Part shown: piece after piece, positions 13,047 to 20,792 of the stretch
How positions within the stretch are numbered: the stretch's first letter is position 1
How the letters are laid out: every line of letters starts with the position of its first letter
DNA from: a virus
Reading direction: 5' to 3' (one strand)
Virus record (IMG/VR): IMGVR_UViG_3300010885_034560
Location: 1-21,633 of that record
DNA: 21,633 nt
Translations under genes and position numbers: made by a program
The notes under the pieces: model-generated
Told to the model about the DNA's origin: nothing
What the model saw: only the letters and a program-made list of their open reading frames with translations
Database searches by the model: none

Positions 13047-14354
13047 ATGGAATTTAAAATTGGTGATACAATTTATATTAAAGGATTCAAAGATGAAAAC
13101 CCTGAATTCTACTGTTGGAAACATATGAAAGATTTGATAGGTTTCCCAACAAGAGTTTTTTTGATTAGAAATGATGAAGTATACGTGTCGCATCCAACTT
13201 TAGACGTTGTCCCTTTTAATGAAAATTGTGTTGATTATGAAGTCTTAGGTGATGTTAATTTAGGTTATCATCAAGATTTAAAAAAAGATTTTGAGACAAT
13301 TAAAAGATTCGGGGTGAAAAAAATACCTAAGGGAAAAATATCAAAATTTTTCAATAAAAAAGATATCAAAGAATCAATTGATTCTAAAATGAAAAAAAAT
13401 ATAGAAATAGTACAAAAAATTACAAACGATGAAGAACCTGAATCTTACATAGAAAAATTTTTTAATGGGATAGATAATTTTATATCTTGGATTAAAAAAA
13501 ATAATTTAGAAACATATGTCGACCCATTTAATAATAATATGTCCCAAGACATGAATAAGATTTTTTATATGATGTATGAAAATAATCCTGATTTTATTTG
13601 GGACATAATTGATACTGAGTTAATGGATGTACAAGAAGAAGATGAAAAATTTTATTTTACATTTGATTACGATAACATTCCTGACATATTTAACACAAAT
13701 GACGAAAATTTAAAAACTGAGTTAATCGATATATTAATGGGGGCACATGTAGTAAAAGCGCCTATGAATAATTCTATAAATATATTTGACTTACTAACTA
13801 ATAGTTCAAAAGAAATACTTAGAAAGTATATACTTTCAGAAGAAATAGATAATATCGATTACGAAAAAATTAACTCAAATAAAGAAGATTTAGTAGATAG
13901 GATTAATGATGATTTATTTTTAGAATTAGTAATCAATGAAGGGTTACCATCATTAAAAACAGATTTAGTTAGGATGTATAAAAACGGTTATGAAGATTTA
14001 TTATCTAAAGAACTAGAGGATAAAGTTTTTGGAAGTTTGATTGGTAAAGTAATCGATTCGAAAGATTCAGTAGTTAGGAGAAGTAGTTGGTCTCCAAACT
14101 CATCATATCGTTCATATATTGAAGCAAGTGACTGTATCTATAATTCAGTAGAAACATTATTAAATTATTTAAAGGACAAAACAGTTTCATCTTCAAAAAT
14201 GAGAAATATTTTTAGAAATTATTCCAGTATTTTAAAATTTTTAATATCTAATAATTTAATGGAAAAAATTGAACCTCCTAAACTTCCATACAGACCAAAT
14301 GAGTCTGAGTTATTAGAAAAATTTAATAACGAAATTTTTGTAGATTTCTACTAA
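13047..14354 (+). CDS. Hypothetical protein, tandem paralogue B with extra N-terminal domain
   Basis: 435 residues from the ATG at 13047; an in-frame ATG at 13032, overlapping the previous gene by 14 nt, is the alternative. I prefer 13047 because it leaves the 1-nt spacing seen elsewhere and begins MEFKIGDTIYIKGF. Residues about 1-105 form an extra domain absent from paralogue A, with a beta-rich, SH3/KOW-like start. Then KFFNKKDIKESIDSK, an internal copy of the ES-type peptide, precedes the region homologous to paralogue A (residues about 120-435). It looks as if the extra domain was fused in front of an ancestral start. Function unknown. Confidence 0.7.
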   Translation: MEFKIGDTIYIKGFKDENPEFYCWKHMKDLIGFPTRVFLIRNDEVYVSHPTLDVVPFNENCVDYEVLGDVNLGYHQDLKKDFETIKRFGVKKIPKGKISKFFNKKDIKESIDSKMKKNIEIVQKITNDEEPESYIEKFFNGIDNFISWIKKNNLETYVDPFNNNMSQDMNKIFYMMYENNPDFIWDIIDTELMDVQEEDEKFYFTFDYDNIPDIFNTNDENLKTELIDILMGAHVVKAPMNNSINIFDLLTNSSKEILRKYILSEEIDNIDYEKINSNKEDLVDRINDDLFLELVINEGLPSLKTDLVRMYKNGYEDLLSKELEDKVFGSLIGKVIDSKDSVVRRSSWSPNSSYRSYIEASDCIYNSVETLLNYLKDKTVSSSKMRNIFRNYSSILKFLISNNLMEKIEPPKLPYRPNESELLEKFNNEIFVDFY

Positions 14355-14357
14355 ATA

Positions 14358-14365
14358 ACATTTAT
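14358..14365 (+). promoter_or_regulatory. ACATTTAT box (one mismatch) upstream of 14395 gene
   Basis: A 7/8 match to ATATTTAT, 29 nt before the ATG; a second 7/8 match (TTATTTAT) lies at 14370-14377. Confidence 0.3.
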
Positions 14366-14394
14366 AGTATTATTTATTATTCATATCATTGGGT

Positions 14395-15021
14395 ATGGAT
14401 AGAAAAAAATTTATAAACTTATTATCTGAAGAAATCGTAAATACATTATCATCAGACTCCATTATTACAGTAGTAGATTTACAAAACTTTTTTGTAGTTA
14501 AGGGTAAGACCTCATCAGAAAAAGTAATTAATGTTAAAGACGTTTATACAAGTCTTTGTGGAAAATATAATGAATATAAAAACATAAATTTCAACACTAT
14601 TGATTTAATTGAGTATAGTAAAAAACCTTATCAGGATAAAGTTGTTGAAATTGAGATTAATTCTGAAGACACAATTAAATTAGATAATGATATTCTAATA
14701 TCAGATTTTCAATATAGTCATTCTAAAAATTTAGGTAAATCAATATACTATTACTGTAAGATGATTTTTGATATTTGTCAAACATATTTTAGAATGTCAA
14801 AAATTAAGTTTTGGTTTGAATACAACTCAGAGGAAAACTCATACACATTGGTTTCAATTAAAACAGATTCATATTATAATGACAATAAGTTGATGTCAAT
14901 AATATTAGATAACTTCGATTTTGATTTAACTAACTTCTATGAAAGAATATCTTTAATTGATAATTTAGATACCTATACTTGGACCTTAGAAAAGGAAAAT
15001 TTAATGTTAGAGGTAATTTAA
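14395..15021 (+). CDS. Hypothetical protein (208 aa) with L-L-S-E N-terminus
   Basis: The start is placed at the ATG 14395; a TTG two codons upstream would also be in frame. N-terminus MDRKKFINLLSEEIVNTLSS, the L-L-S-E version of the recurrent targeting peptide. The body alternates strands and helices with many Tyr/Asn/Asp and shows no active-site motif. The 3' end converges on the 15018 gene, and the two share the four bases TTAA, each using them for its TAA. Function unknown; a virion-associated protein is inferred. Confidence 0.7.
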   Translation: MDRKKFINLLSEEIVNTLSSDSIITVVDLQNFFVVKGKTSSEKVINVKDVYTSLCGKYNEYKNINFNTIDLIEYSKKPYQDKVVEIEINSEDTIKLDNDILISDFQYSHSKNLGKSIYYYCKMIFDICQTYFRMSKIKFWFEYNSEENSYTLVSIKTDSYYNDNKLMSIILDNFDFDLTNFYERISLIDNLDTYTWTLEKENLMLEVI

Positions 15022-15545
15022 ACTCTTTTGGAGTATCCTACAATCTGATAGAAATCTTTCTTACCTTCACAATACTCTTTAACTAACACTAATAGGTTTC
15101 TGAACATAAATGCGTCAGGTGTCTGTTTCTCACATTTTGAAAATAGTTCAATTAAAGCAGTTAGGACCTGTAAAGGATAATACCCTTTACCTTCCAACAT
15201 AATGTGGTCAATCCAAACTTTTGTTAAACATTGTAATTTGTAAGAATTTCTTTCCTCAATAGTTTTGAAAGGTTCACATTCATCATAAAGTTTAATCATA
15301 TCTTCAACATATAATTTTACTCTACCCTTATCGTATTGAGCCTTAGCAATTAAATCAACAATCCAATGAGTATGTGATGGAGTTCTTAGTCGTTTACCTT
15401 CCTCTTTACATTTAACTATAAAATCTAAATCGGGTCGAGCACCTCGAGTACCCTGATAAATTGCGATTGTGTAATTTTTATTTATTTCCCACTGATTGAG
15501 CGGTTCAAAATAAATTCCTTTCTTTGTAAAATTAAGAGACTTCAT
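15018..15545 (-). CDS. Hypothetical protein (175 aa), last gene of the redox/PcfJ operon
   Basis: The protein starts MKSLNFTKKGIYFEPLNQWE. The notable segment DFIVKCKEEGKRLRTPSHTHWIVDLI is basic and conserved-looking, with a THTH-like element (SHTHW), and the C-terminal half is helical. No nuclease or kinase motif can be assigned with confidence. It overlaps the thioredoxin gene by 14 nt, so it is coupled to it. The family is not recognised. Confidence 0.7.
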   Translation of the reverse strand: MKSLNFTKKGIYFEPLNQWEINKNYTIAIYQGTRGARPDLDFIVKCKEEGKRLRTPSHTHWIVDLIAKAQYDKGRVKLYVEDMIKLYDECEPFKTIEERNSYKLQCLTKVWIDHIMLEGKGYYPLQVLTALIELFSKCEKQTPDAFMFRNLLVLVKEYCEGKKDFYQIVGYSKRV

Positions 15546-15846
15546 TTAATATATGTTGTTCAGTCATCAAAGATATTTGATTTCCACTGATAAGCCCAAC
15601 ATTTGTATGAGTATTTTTTCCGTTTTTGAAAAATTTTATTACAGGAACACTCCTAACCAACATCGATTTTGAAAAGTCGACATCAGTCTCAACATCAAAT
15701 TCATAAACCGGGACCTTAGAATCAATTTTATTAAATTCTTCAGTTAATGCTTTACAGGGTCCACACCATGTGGCATAAAATTTAACAATAAATGATTCAT
15801 TATTATCAATTTTTTCAACTATTTCGCTAGATGTAATATTTTCCAT
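15532..15846 (-). CDS. Thioredoxin
   Basis: A 104-residue protein, full length for a thioredoxin. FYATWCGPC carries the redox pair Cys28/Cys31, and SVPVIKFF supplies the cis-proline (Pro68). The N-terminal Asp/Lys network is partly altered, as is common in phage versions. It should reduce disulfides in the host cytoplasm, with phage or host ribonucleotide reductase a likely client; none is in the window. It sits 1 nt after the glutaredoxin gene, and the pair suggests a dithiol supply for nucleotide metabolism during infection. Confidence 0.9.
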   Translation of the reverse strand: MENITSSEIVEKIDNNESFIVKFYATWCGPCKALTEEFNKIDSKVPVYEFDVETDVDFSKSMLVRSVPVIKFFKNGKNTHTNVGLISGNQISLMTEQHILNEVS

Positions 15847-15847
15847 A

Positions 15848-16120
15848 TTATAATATTCTTTCTTTTATCATATTAACAGCTTCATGTATATTCTTAAAAC
15901 TCTTATCGGGAATAAAAAATTCAGTATCTCTATAATCATCCCCACACAACATAAATGCTGGAACAAATTCACTTTCAGTCAACTTGACAAACAAATCATA
16001 TTCTTCTTTATGTTCATCAATATTTCTATCAACAAATTCTATCTTTTCGTTAACCAATAATTTCTTTAACTCAACACAATGTGGACATCCCTCCATTGTA
16101 TATAAAACAATACTTTTCAT
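15848..16120 (-). CDS. Glutaredoxin-like protein
   Basis: A 90-residue protein. LYTMEGCPHC gives a CPHC dithiol centre (Cys12/Cys15), and EFVPAF gives the TVP-like cis-proline (Pro54), followed by a short helix-rich C-terminus. This is the length and layout of phage glutaredoxin/NrdH-type proteins. It may be reduced by glutathione or by thioredoxin reductase; the sequence does not decide. The ATG overlaps the upstream gene's TGA (ATGA). Confidence 0.85.
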   Translation of the reverse strand: MKSIVLYTMEGCPHCVELKKLLVNEKIEFVDRNIDEHKEEYDLFVKLTESEFVPAFMLCGDDYRDTEFFIPDKSFKNIHEAVNMIKERIL

Positions 16121-16422
16121 TTTAATGATTTTAAAAATAATTTAGTCTGACCTAAAAATTTGGGTTCAAAAAATAGTTTCATCTTATAATTTTTGTCCAT
16201 GTCAGTAGATGATAAATATATAAAAAACGAATCTTTTATCTTAACAATTATATCTGAAACATATTCAATCTTCTGATTATTAATTGATTTTCTAAATATT
16301 AATTCTCCTTTACCTTCTATTTTATCAGGATTCAAATCATGATTACCACTAAACTCAATAGATGATAACAATCCAAATTTTTTTAAAAATTCATTTTCTA
16401 TTGTAAAATGTTTTTCAGTCAT
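16117..16422 (-). CDS. Hypothetical protein (101 aa)
   Basis: The protein starts MTEKHFTIENEFLKKFGLLS and is beta-rich in the centre (GKGELIFRKSINNQKIEYVS; DSFFIYLSS), ending in a basic helix (TKLFLKSLK). No motif is seen. It is translationally coupled on both sides, TAATG with the PcfJ-like gene and ATGA with glutaredoxin, so it is a genuine operon member. The family is not recognised. Confidence 0.65.
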   Translation of the reverse strand: MTEKHFTIENEFLKKFGLLSSIEFSGNHDLNPDKIEGKGELIFRKSINNQKIEYVSDIIVKIKDSFFIYLSSTDMDKNYKMKLFFEPKFLGQTKLFLKSLK

Positions 16423-18095
16423 TAAAAATCAAGATAATCACAGAATACATCATTGTGAATATTTTCCCACGATAAATACCCAGTTTTCTTGAACATAAAC
16501 TTGATTTCCTTACTTCCAGACCCTGTAACGAATTCTGCAGTAGGATTACCCCACGTCTTCATATTTACGGTTTTTAATCTAAGGTCCAAAATAAAAATCG
16601 CGGCGTCCCAACTATCATCCAAACTTTCGTTAAACCTTCCAAGTGTCTGAACTCGATTAAACATAACCAGTTTCATATCCTCATTAATGTTTATATTACC
16701 AATTAATGGAAGATACTCAATAGACGCTCTGTCACCATTCTCATTACGAAGTGATATAATTAACGAACCAGGTCTATCCTGATAAGTCCTCACACAATTT
16801 GATTGGTGAACCGACTCATTAACATATTCCTCACTTTTTTGTAATACAATAGGTGTAAATACTCTACCGTCTTTAAGTTCAATTGGTTTAGAAACTTTTT
16901 CAACAAATTCATTTGAATAGTGACGGTTGTATTTACCTTTGGTATAAAAATCAACCTTGTCTGACCAAATGGTATGTTCAGCATTAAATTCCTTTAAAGT
17001 TCTAGAATTCCATCTAATAGGTTCGTAATTAAATAATTTATCAAAAAATCTTATGTGGTCATAAAAAGTATGAACCGATAGATTTGTATTTGTTTTAGAT
17101 AAAAGATATGTTTGATAACAATTAATCAAATCCCTTTTTTTGAAATTATCTAAACATGATGGTGGTGAGAATGGTGTCTCATCTTTTTTTGCGTTGAAAA
17201 CAAGACACAATTCCTCATCAGGTCTTTGTAAAATAAAATCTTTACCAAATACCCTAATAAGTTCTTTAATACTTTTGAAACAAGGAGTTTGTACTTTATG
17301 TAATATTTTCTTAACCTTTTCTGAATTCACATTATGTAATTTCATAAAAGTATCGACAAACTTAAAACCATTTTTTACATAATCCTTTTTGGTTGGTTTT
17401 GGGAATATGCCATGGAACCCTCTCCAGTTATCTGATTTTTTAATACCTTGTTTATCTAAAAGACATCCAAATAAAGAAACAGGTAAATCCATATGTCCTG
17501 TGATTTTTTCAGCTCCAATTTTAGAAAGAAATACATTAACCCCATTAATTAATTCTTCACTGTAAGTTTTAGAATCTTCAGCACCATTCATAAATGAATA
17601 ATAGAAATCAGTTGTTAGTGTTATAGGAAATGAGTTTCTTCTAGCAACACTGCCTTTACCTTTACCTCTTTTTTTATGATATTCAGTATTTCTACCAACC
17701 GTAAAGATATTGGTTTTCTTATTAAATGAAATGTAGTTTAATTTAGTACTCTTACGATAAAATACTTCCCCAACCTTTCTATGTCTCCCACAATAGAATA
17801 CCTTTAAAGCAATTTTATTCTCATCCTCCTCAACTACAAAAGTACTTCTATATAATGTGACTTCACATAATGGATTACCATAGTTTTTCAAAAACTCTTC
17901 CTCACTACCATTAACAGATTTGTCAAAAGTATAAACATAATGTTTACCATCAAAATAATTTTTTTGTGCGAGATAGTCAGTCTTGAAACCAAATGGTTCT
18001 TCAAGGATATTATCGGCAATCTCCCCTACCGAATTGTAGGGGAGATAGTGACCGACATAGAATTTTTTATTTACTAACTTAAACAAATTTTCCAT
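16422..18095 (-). CDS. PcfJ-like protein
   Basis: A 557-residue protein. Residues about 429-449 read HQSNCVRTYQDRPGSLIISL, matching the core of the PcfJ family (H..C..TY..R...G...I..LR), and NRVQTLGRFN near 480-490 corresponds to the Q..G..N element. PcfJ-like proteins occur on conjugative plasmids and phages and their biochemical role is not settled. The N-terminal 400 residues are basic and not recognised (KKRGKGKGSVARR near residue 140 looks nucleic-acid binding). The gene starts within the stop of DUF932 (TAATG). An 11-bp perfect hairpin lies in codons 17-26. DUF932 and PcfJ genes are both typical of mobile DNA. Confidence 0.65.
   Translation of the reverse strand: MENLFKLVNKKFYVGHYLPYNSVGEIADNILEEPFGFKTDYLAQKNYFDGKHYVYTFDKSVNGSEEEFLKNYGNPLCEVTLYRSTFVVEEDENKIALKVFYCGRHRKVGEVFYRKSTKLNYISFNKKTNIFTVGRNTEYHKKRGKGKGSVARRNSFPITLTTDFYYSFMNGAEDSKTYSEELINGVNVFLSKIGAEKITGHMDLPVSLFGCLLDKQGIKKSDNWRGFHGIFPKPTKKDYVKNGFKFVDTFMKLHNVNSEKVKKILHKVQTPCFKSIKELIRVFGKDFILQRPDEELCLVFNAKKDETPFSPPSCLDNFKKRDLINCYQTYLLSKTNTNLSVHTFYDHIRFFDKLFNYEPIRWNSRTLKEFNAEHTIWSDKVDFYTKGKYNRHYSNEFVEKVSKPIELKDGRVFTPIVLQKSEEYVNESVHQSNCVRTYQDRPGSLIISLRNENGDRASIEYLPLIGNININEDMKLVMFNRVQTLGRFNESLDDSWDAAIFILDLRLKTVNMKTWGNPTAEFVTGSGSKEIKFMFKKTGYLSWENIHNDVFCDYLDF
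18019..18046 (-). repeat. Perfect 11-bp inverted repeat inside the PcfJ-like coding sequence
   Basis: 18019-18029 is the exact complement of 18036-18046, with a 6-nt loop. In the mRNA it forms a GC-rich stem beginning about 50 nt after the start codon. No T-run follows, so it is not a normal terminator. Confidence 0.75.
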
Positions 18096-18844
18096 TAGCA
18101 GTAGGTCTCAGCAAGTTCCCAAAGTTTAGTGTTAATCATATTATCCATTGTCAAGGATTGGATTCCCTTTACGGTGCGAACATTACGACCTTGTTGTTTG
18201 ATGAATCCTCCACGGATTAACTTCTCTTGAACAACATTAAAGGTATTCCAAAGATTATCTTCTCTGTCTCCGTCACGAAGTGGGTCGATGATTGTCTCCA
18301 AAGTTAAACTTGAGATGTCCTCGGTGTTCTTCCAACGGATACCAACCGCTTTAGATACGAAGTCAATCTTTCTGTCAGTATTCATGGTAACTTCCATCAT
18401 ACGGTCAACTGACTTTTGGATTTTTGGAACATTTAATACAAACTGTTCTGTAATCATCTCAACATCACTCATACTCAAATTCAAGTGACTTTGTTTCATA
18501 TCTCCAAAAGTAGATACAGGTACTGTCAATCCGTTAGAACAAACCAAACGGTATAAACCAGCTCCGATTTGTAATGTTGACCCACCGTTATGTGAGTTTG
18601 TAATCACAGCCTCTAATAATGAATCTCCTACTTGTGGTAGTTCAGAGTTACGAAGACGAACTTGGTGTTTACCATATGCGGTTTTACCGACTTGTTTTGC
18701 GGAAGTGACTTCCCACCCATTTTGCATGAATTTGTCAACAACATCAATCGTGGGGACCATAGTATAACGGTCTGACAATTTTGAAAGTTTCTCTGTTTGG
18801 AAAAGTGATGGAACTGTTTGTTTAAGTAATTGTAGGTCTTTCAT
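18095..18844 (-). CDS. DUF932 phage/plasmid-like protein
   Basis: A 249-residue protein. The series RYTMVPTIDVVDKFMQNGWE, VTSAKQVGKTAYGKHQVRLR, then IGAGLYRLVCSNGLTV and a helical C-terminal half is the pattern of the DUF932 (phage/plasmid-like, TIGR03299-type) family. Function in the family is not established; members are common in phages and plasmids. It is the first gene of the operon that continues into PcfJ-like, glutaredoxin and thioredoxin, behind a perfect host-type promoter. Early or middle expression is inferred from that promoter. Confidence 0.8.
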   Translation of the reverse strand: MKDLQLLKQTVPSLFQTEKLSKLSDRYTMVPTIDVVDKFMQNGWEVTSAKQVGKTAYGKHQVRLRNSELPQVGDSLLEAVITNSHNGGSTLQIGAGLYRLVCSNGLTVPVSTFGDMKQSHLNLSMSDVEMITEQFVLNVPKIQKSVDRMMEVTMNTDRKIDFVSKAVGIRWKNTEDISSLTLETIIDPLRDGDREDNLWNTFNVVQEKLIRGGFIKQQGRNVRTVKGIQSLTMDNMINTKLWELAETYC

Positions 18845-18869
18845 ATTATTTAGTGTTTAATTGTGAGTA

Positions 18870-18901
18870 CAAATATACACTAAAATTCTAATTCAACCAA
18901 A
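18870..18901 (-). promoter_or_regulatory. Bacteroidota-type promoter of the DUF932 operon
   Basis: TTTG (18898-18901), exactly 20 nt, TATATTTG (18870-18877) on the minus strand; both elements match fully. It overlaps the 3' end of the interrupted gene, leaving about 25 nt from -7 to the ATG. Confidence 0.75.
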
Positions 18902-19178
18902 TAGTTCCATAATTTGTTTTAATAACTGGAGTTTGTATTTCAATTTTTTTACCTTTCTTAACAACATCGTCATACATTCCAACAACAATGTCAATAAGCT
19001 GTTTTTGGGTGAGTTGTATTTCATCACCCTTTTCAGCGTTTTCCTAAACTGTTTCTTTTAGTTTTTTGTAAAAAGCGGCCTTATTCATTTCACCTATAAG
19101 GTCAATAAGGTCATTAGGATTTTTTTCAAAGAATCCCAATAGGTTGTTTAAATATATTTCAGCGTCAACATTATTCAT
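18888..19178 (-). pseudogene. Small protein gene interrupted by one in-frame TAG (codon 45 of 96)
   Basis: From ATG 19176-19178 the frame encodes MNNVDAEIYLNNLLGFFEKN and onward for 44 codons, meets TAG at 19044-19046, then continues in the same frame for 51 codons (ENAEKGDEIQLTQKQLIDIV, ending GTIWLN) to TAG at 18888-18890. Both halves have protein-like composition and read as one domain of about 95 residues; no ATG restarts just after the stop. Explanations are a nonsense mutation (recent, as no frameshift is present), suppression or read-through, or a sequencing error. A TATATTTG -7 box lies 18 nt before the ATG. Its family is not named here. Confidence 0.7.
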
Positions 19179-19196
19179 AATCTAAAATTTAAACAA

Positions 19197-19204
19197 CAAA
19201 TATA
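19197..19204 (-). promoter_or_regulatory. Partial host-type promoter (-7 only) for the interrupted gene
   Basis: TATATTTG on the minus strand, 18 nt upstream of the ATG. No TTG is found 20 nt further upstream, so it is weaker than the others. Confidence 0.35.
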
Positions 19205-19215
19205 ATATAAAAAAA

Positions 19216-20763
19216 TTAAATATCAGTTAAAAAATAGTACCCACCAGATTGGTCTTCCATTCTTCTCTTCAAGTTATCAGGAATTTGAACATTAGGATTA
19301 CTCTTTTCTAAATTAATAAATGATAAGTTATCTAAATCACCTAAACAACCTGGTAAAGATTGTAACTTAGGATTATTAGGTAACGCTAATAAATGTAAAT
19401 TTGTACAGTTACAAATTTCATCAGGTATTGTTTCAACAAAATTATCTAATAACAATGCGTGTAGATTAGTAAATCTACCAATACTACTTGGTACATTTAA
19501 TGTAATTGATTCTTTACCGTTATTTTCAATCAGTAAATGTTCAATTGTTTCAGGTAATGAACTAAATAATTCTTCAAATCCATATAATGCAACAAATTTA
19601 CCTGATTCATTACCCGGATATTTAATCTCAACTTTATTACTATTTCCTTTAACTAAATTCACCGCAAATTGAGGTTTGAAGTAATTTTTCAATTCCTGCA
19701 TAGGTCCATTTAACATTTGAACTAAATCAACTGGTCTATCCCTTCTGTTCATGAATTGTCCTGATTGGAAGTGGAATTGGTATCTTTCTTTTGGTAAACC
19801 TGTTTTTTTACCTCTTTCAGTTGATTCATTTGGTAAAACTACATAAAGTGGACCATCTTTAATATAGTGACTAAAGTAACTTCCGTCTACTTTAGATGTA
19901 CACCAGTTTGTCTCATCATATTCATCACTAATATCATAGAATCCTCCAAAATGACATGCCGCATTTTTATATTCAACCATTTCATTTGCATCTTGGGGTG
20001 TAGCGATTTTAACAACTGTCCAATTAGGACCTCTAAAATCAACAATAGACCCAGGGAATTTATATGGGTCTTCTTTCATCATCTCAATCTCTTTAGTACT
20101 CTTATCTTGTTTAGATAATTTGAAGCTCTCAACCGCAACAGATAATGTTTGTGGAGTATATTTGTTAATATCCTTTTCAGTTAATCTATTTTTAAATCTA
20201 TGGAACTTTAATAAATCATTTCCTAATTTATCAATATCCTCAATAAATAATCTACGATATTCTTTAACCGCCGCCTGATATTGTTTAGGGTCTTCCTTCA
20301 CATAGTCCTCAACATCCATTCTTGGCTCTTGGTAATTTTTTAACATCCACTGAGTATAAGCACCAACCTTAATCTTCTCCATATCCTCAAATGTGGCAGT
20401 TTCTTTGTCAAATCCCTGAGGTACTTTAGTGTCAGGGTCCCCAAAAATGATAGCTTTAAAAACATCAAACGGAATTTTTTTACCAGACGTAGCGTCGTAC
20501 TTACTTCTTTTTTGAGGATTACCTAAAATATCCAAAGCCTTTCTTAATTCTGCAAATTTAGCAGAATCTTTTTCAGGGTTTGATTCTAATTTTTCTCTAA
20601 TCGCATTTATTTTAGAATCGATAGCTTTTTGGGTTACTCCTTTTTTTAGACCAATCATTTGGTAATAGTCTTTCTGACCTTCAACTTCAACATTAGTGTC
20701 GTATAACATTCTAAAACGAGAAGTTTCTAAAATTAATGATTTTAATAAATTAGTAAATTTCAT
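19216..20763 (-). CDS. J-domain-like plus leucine-rich-repeat protein, probable virion protein
   Basis: A 515-residue protein. N-terminus MKFTNLLKSLILETSRF, the L-I-L-E targeting-type peptide. Residues 31-90 resemble a J-domain (DYYQMIGLKKGVTQKAI, then LGNPQKRSKYD), but the HPD tripeptide needed to stimulate Hsp70 is missing (SNPEKD occupies that loop). A middle module has Trp287-Cys-Thr-Ser290, YIKDGPLYVVL and RYQFHFQSGQFMNRRDRP. Residues about 402-500 are leucine-rich repeats (TNLHALLLDNFVETIPDEIC; TNLHLLALPNNPKLQSLP). This looks like a multi-domain interaction protein carried in the virion or acting on host proteins. An ATATTTAT box lies 20 nt upstream. Confidence 0.75.
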   Translation of the reverse strand: MKFTNLLKSLILETSRFRMLYDTNVEVEGQKDYYQMIGLKKGVTQKAIDSKINAIREKLESNPEKDSAKFAELRKALDILGNPQKRSKYDATSGKKIPFDVFKAIIFGDPDTKVPQGFDKETATFEDMEKIKVGAYTQWMLKNYQEPRMDVEDYVKEDPKQYQAAVKEYRRLFIEDIDKLGNDLLKFHRFKNRLTEKDINKYTPQTLSVAVESFKLSKQDKSTKEIEMMKEDPYKFPGSIVDFRGPNWTVVKIATPQDANEMVEYKNAACHFGGFYDISDEYDETNWCTSKVDGSYFSHYIKDGPLYVVLPNESTERGKKTGLPKERYQFHFQSGQFMNRRDRPVDLVQMLNGPMQELKNYFKPQFAVNLVKGNSNKVEIKYPGNESGKFVALYGFEELFSSLPETIEHLLIENNGKESITLNVPSSIGRFTNLHALLLDNFVETIPDEICNCTNLHLLALPNNPKLQSLPGCLGDLDNLSFINLEKSNPNVQIPDNLKRRMEDQSGGYYFLTDI

Positions 20764-20783
20764 TTTTTATAAAAGTTTATTAT

Positions 20784-20791
20784 ATAAATAT
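20784..20791 (-). promoter_or_regulatory. ATATTTAT box upstream of the J-like/LRR gene
   Basis: An exact ATATTTAT on the minus strand, 20 nt before the ATG at 20763 and 1 nt after the stop of the Dam-type gene. Confidence 0.45.
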
Positions 20792-20792
20792 A

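Noticed and set aside
18888-19178. General TAG-to-sense recoding of the genome
   Set aside because: Only one internal TAG is found, long genes lack in-frame TAG, and TAG is used as an ordinary stop (10321-10323, 18888-18890). No clear CUA-anticodon tRNA is present in the window.
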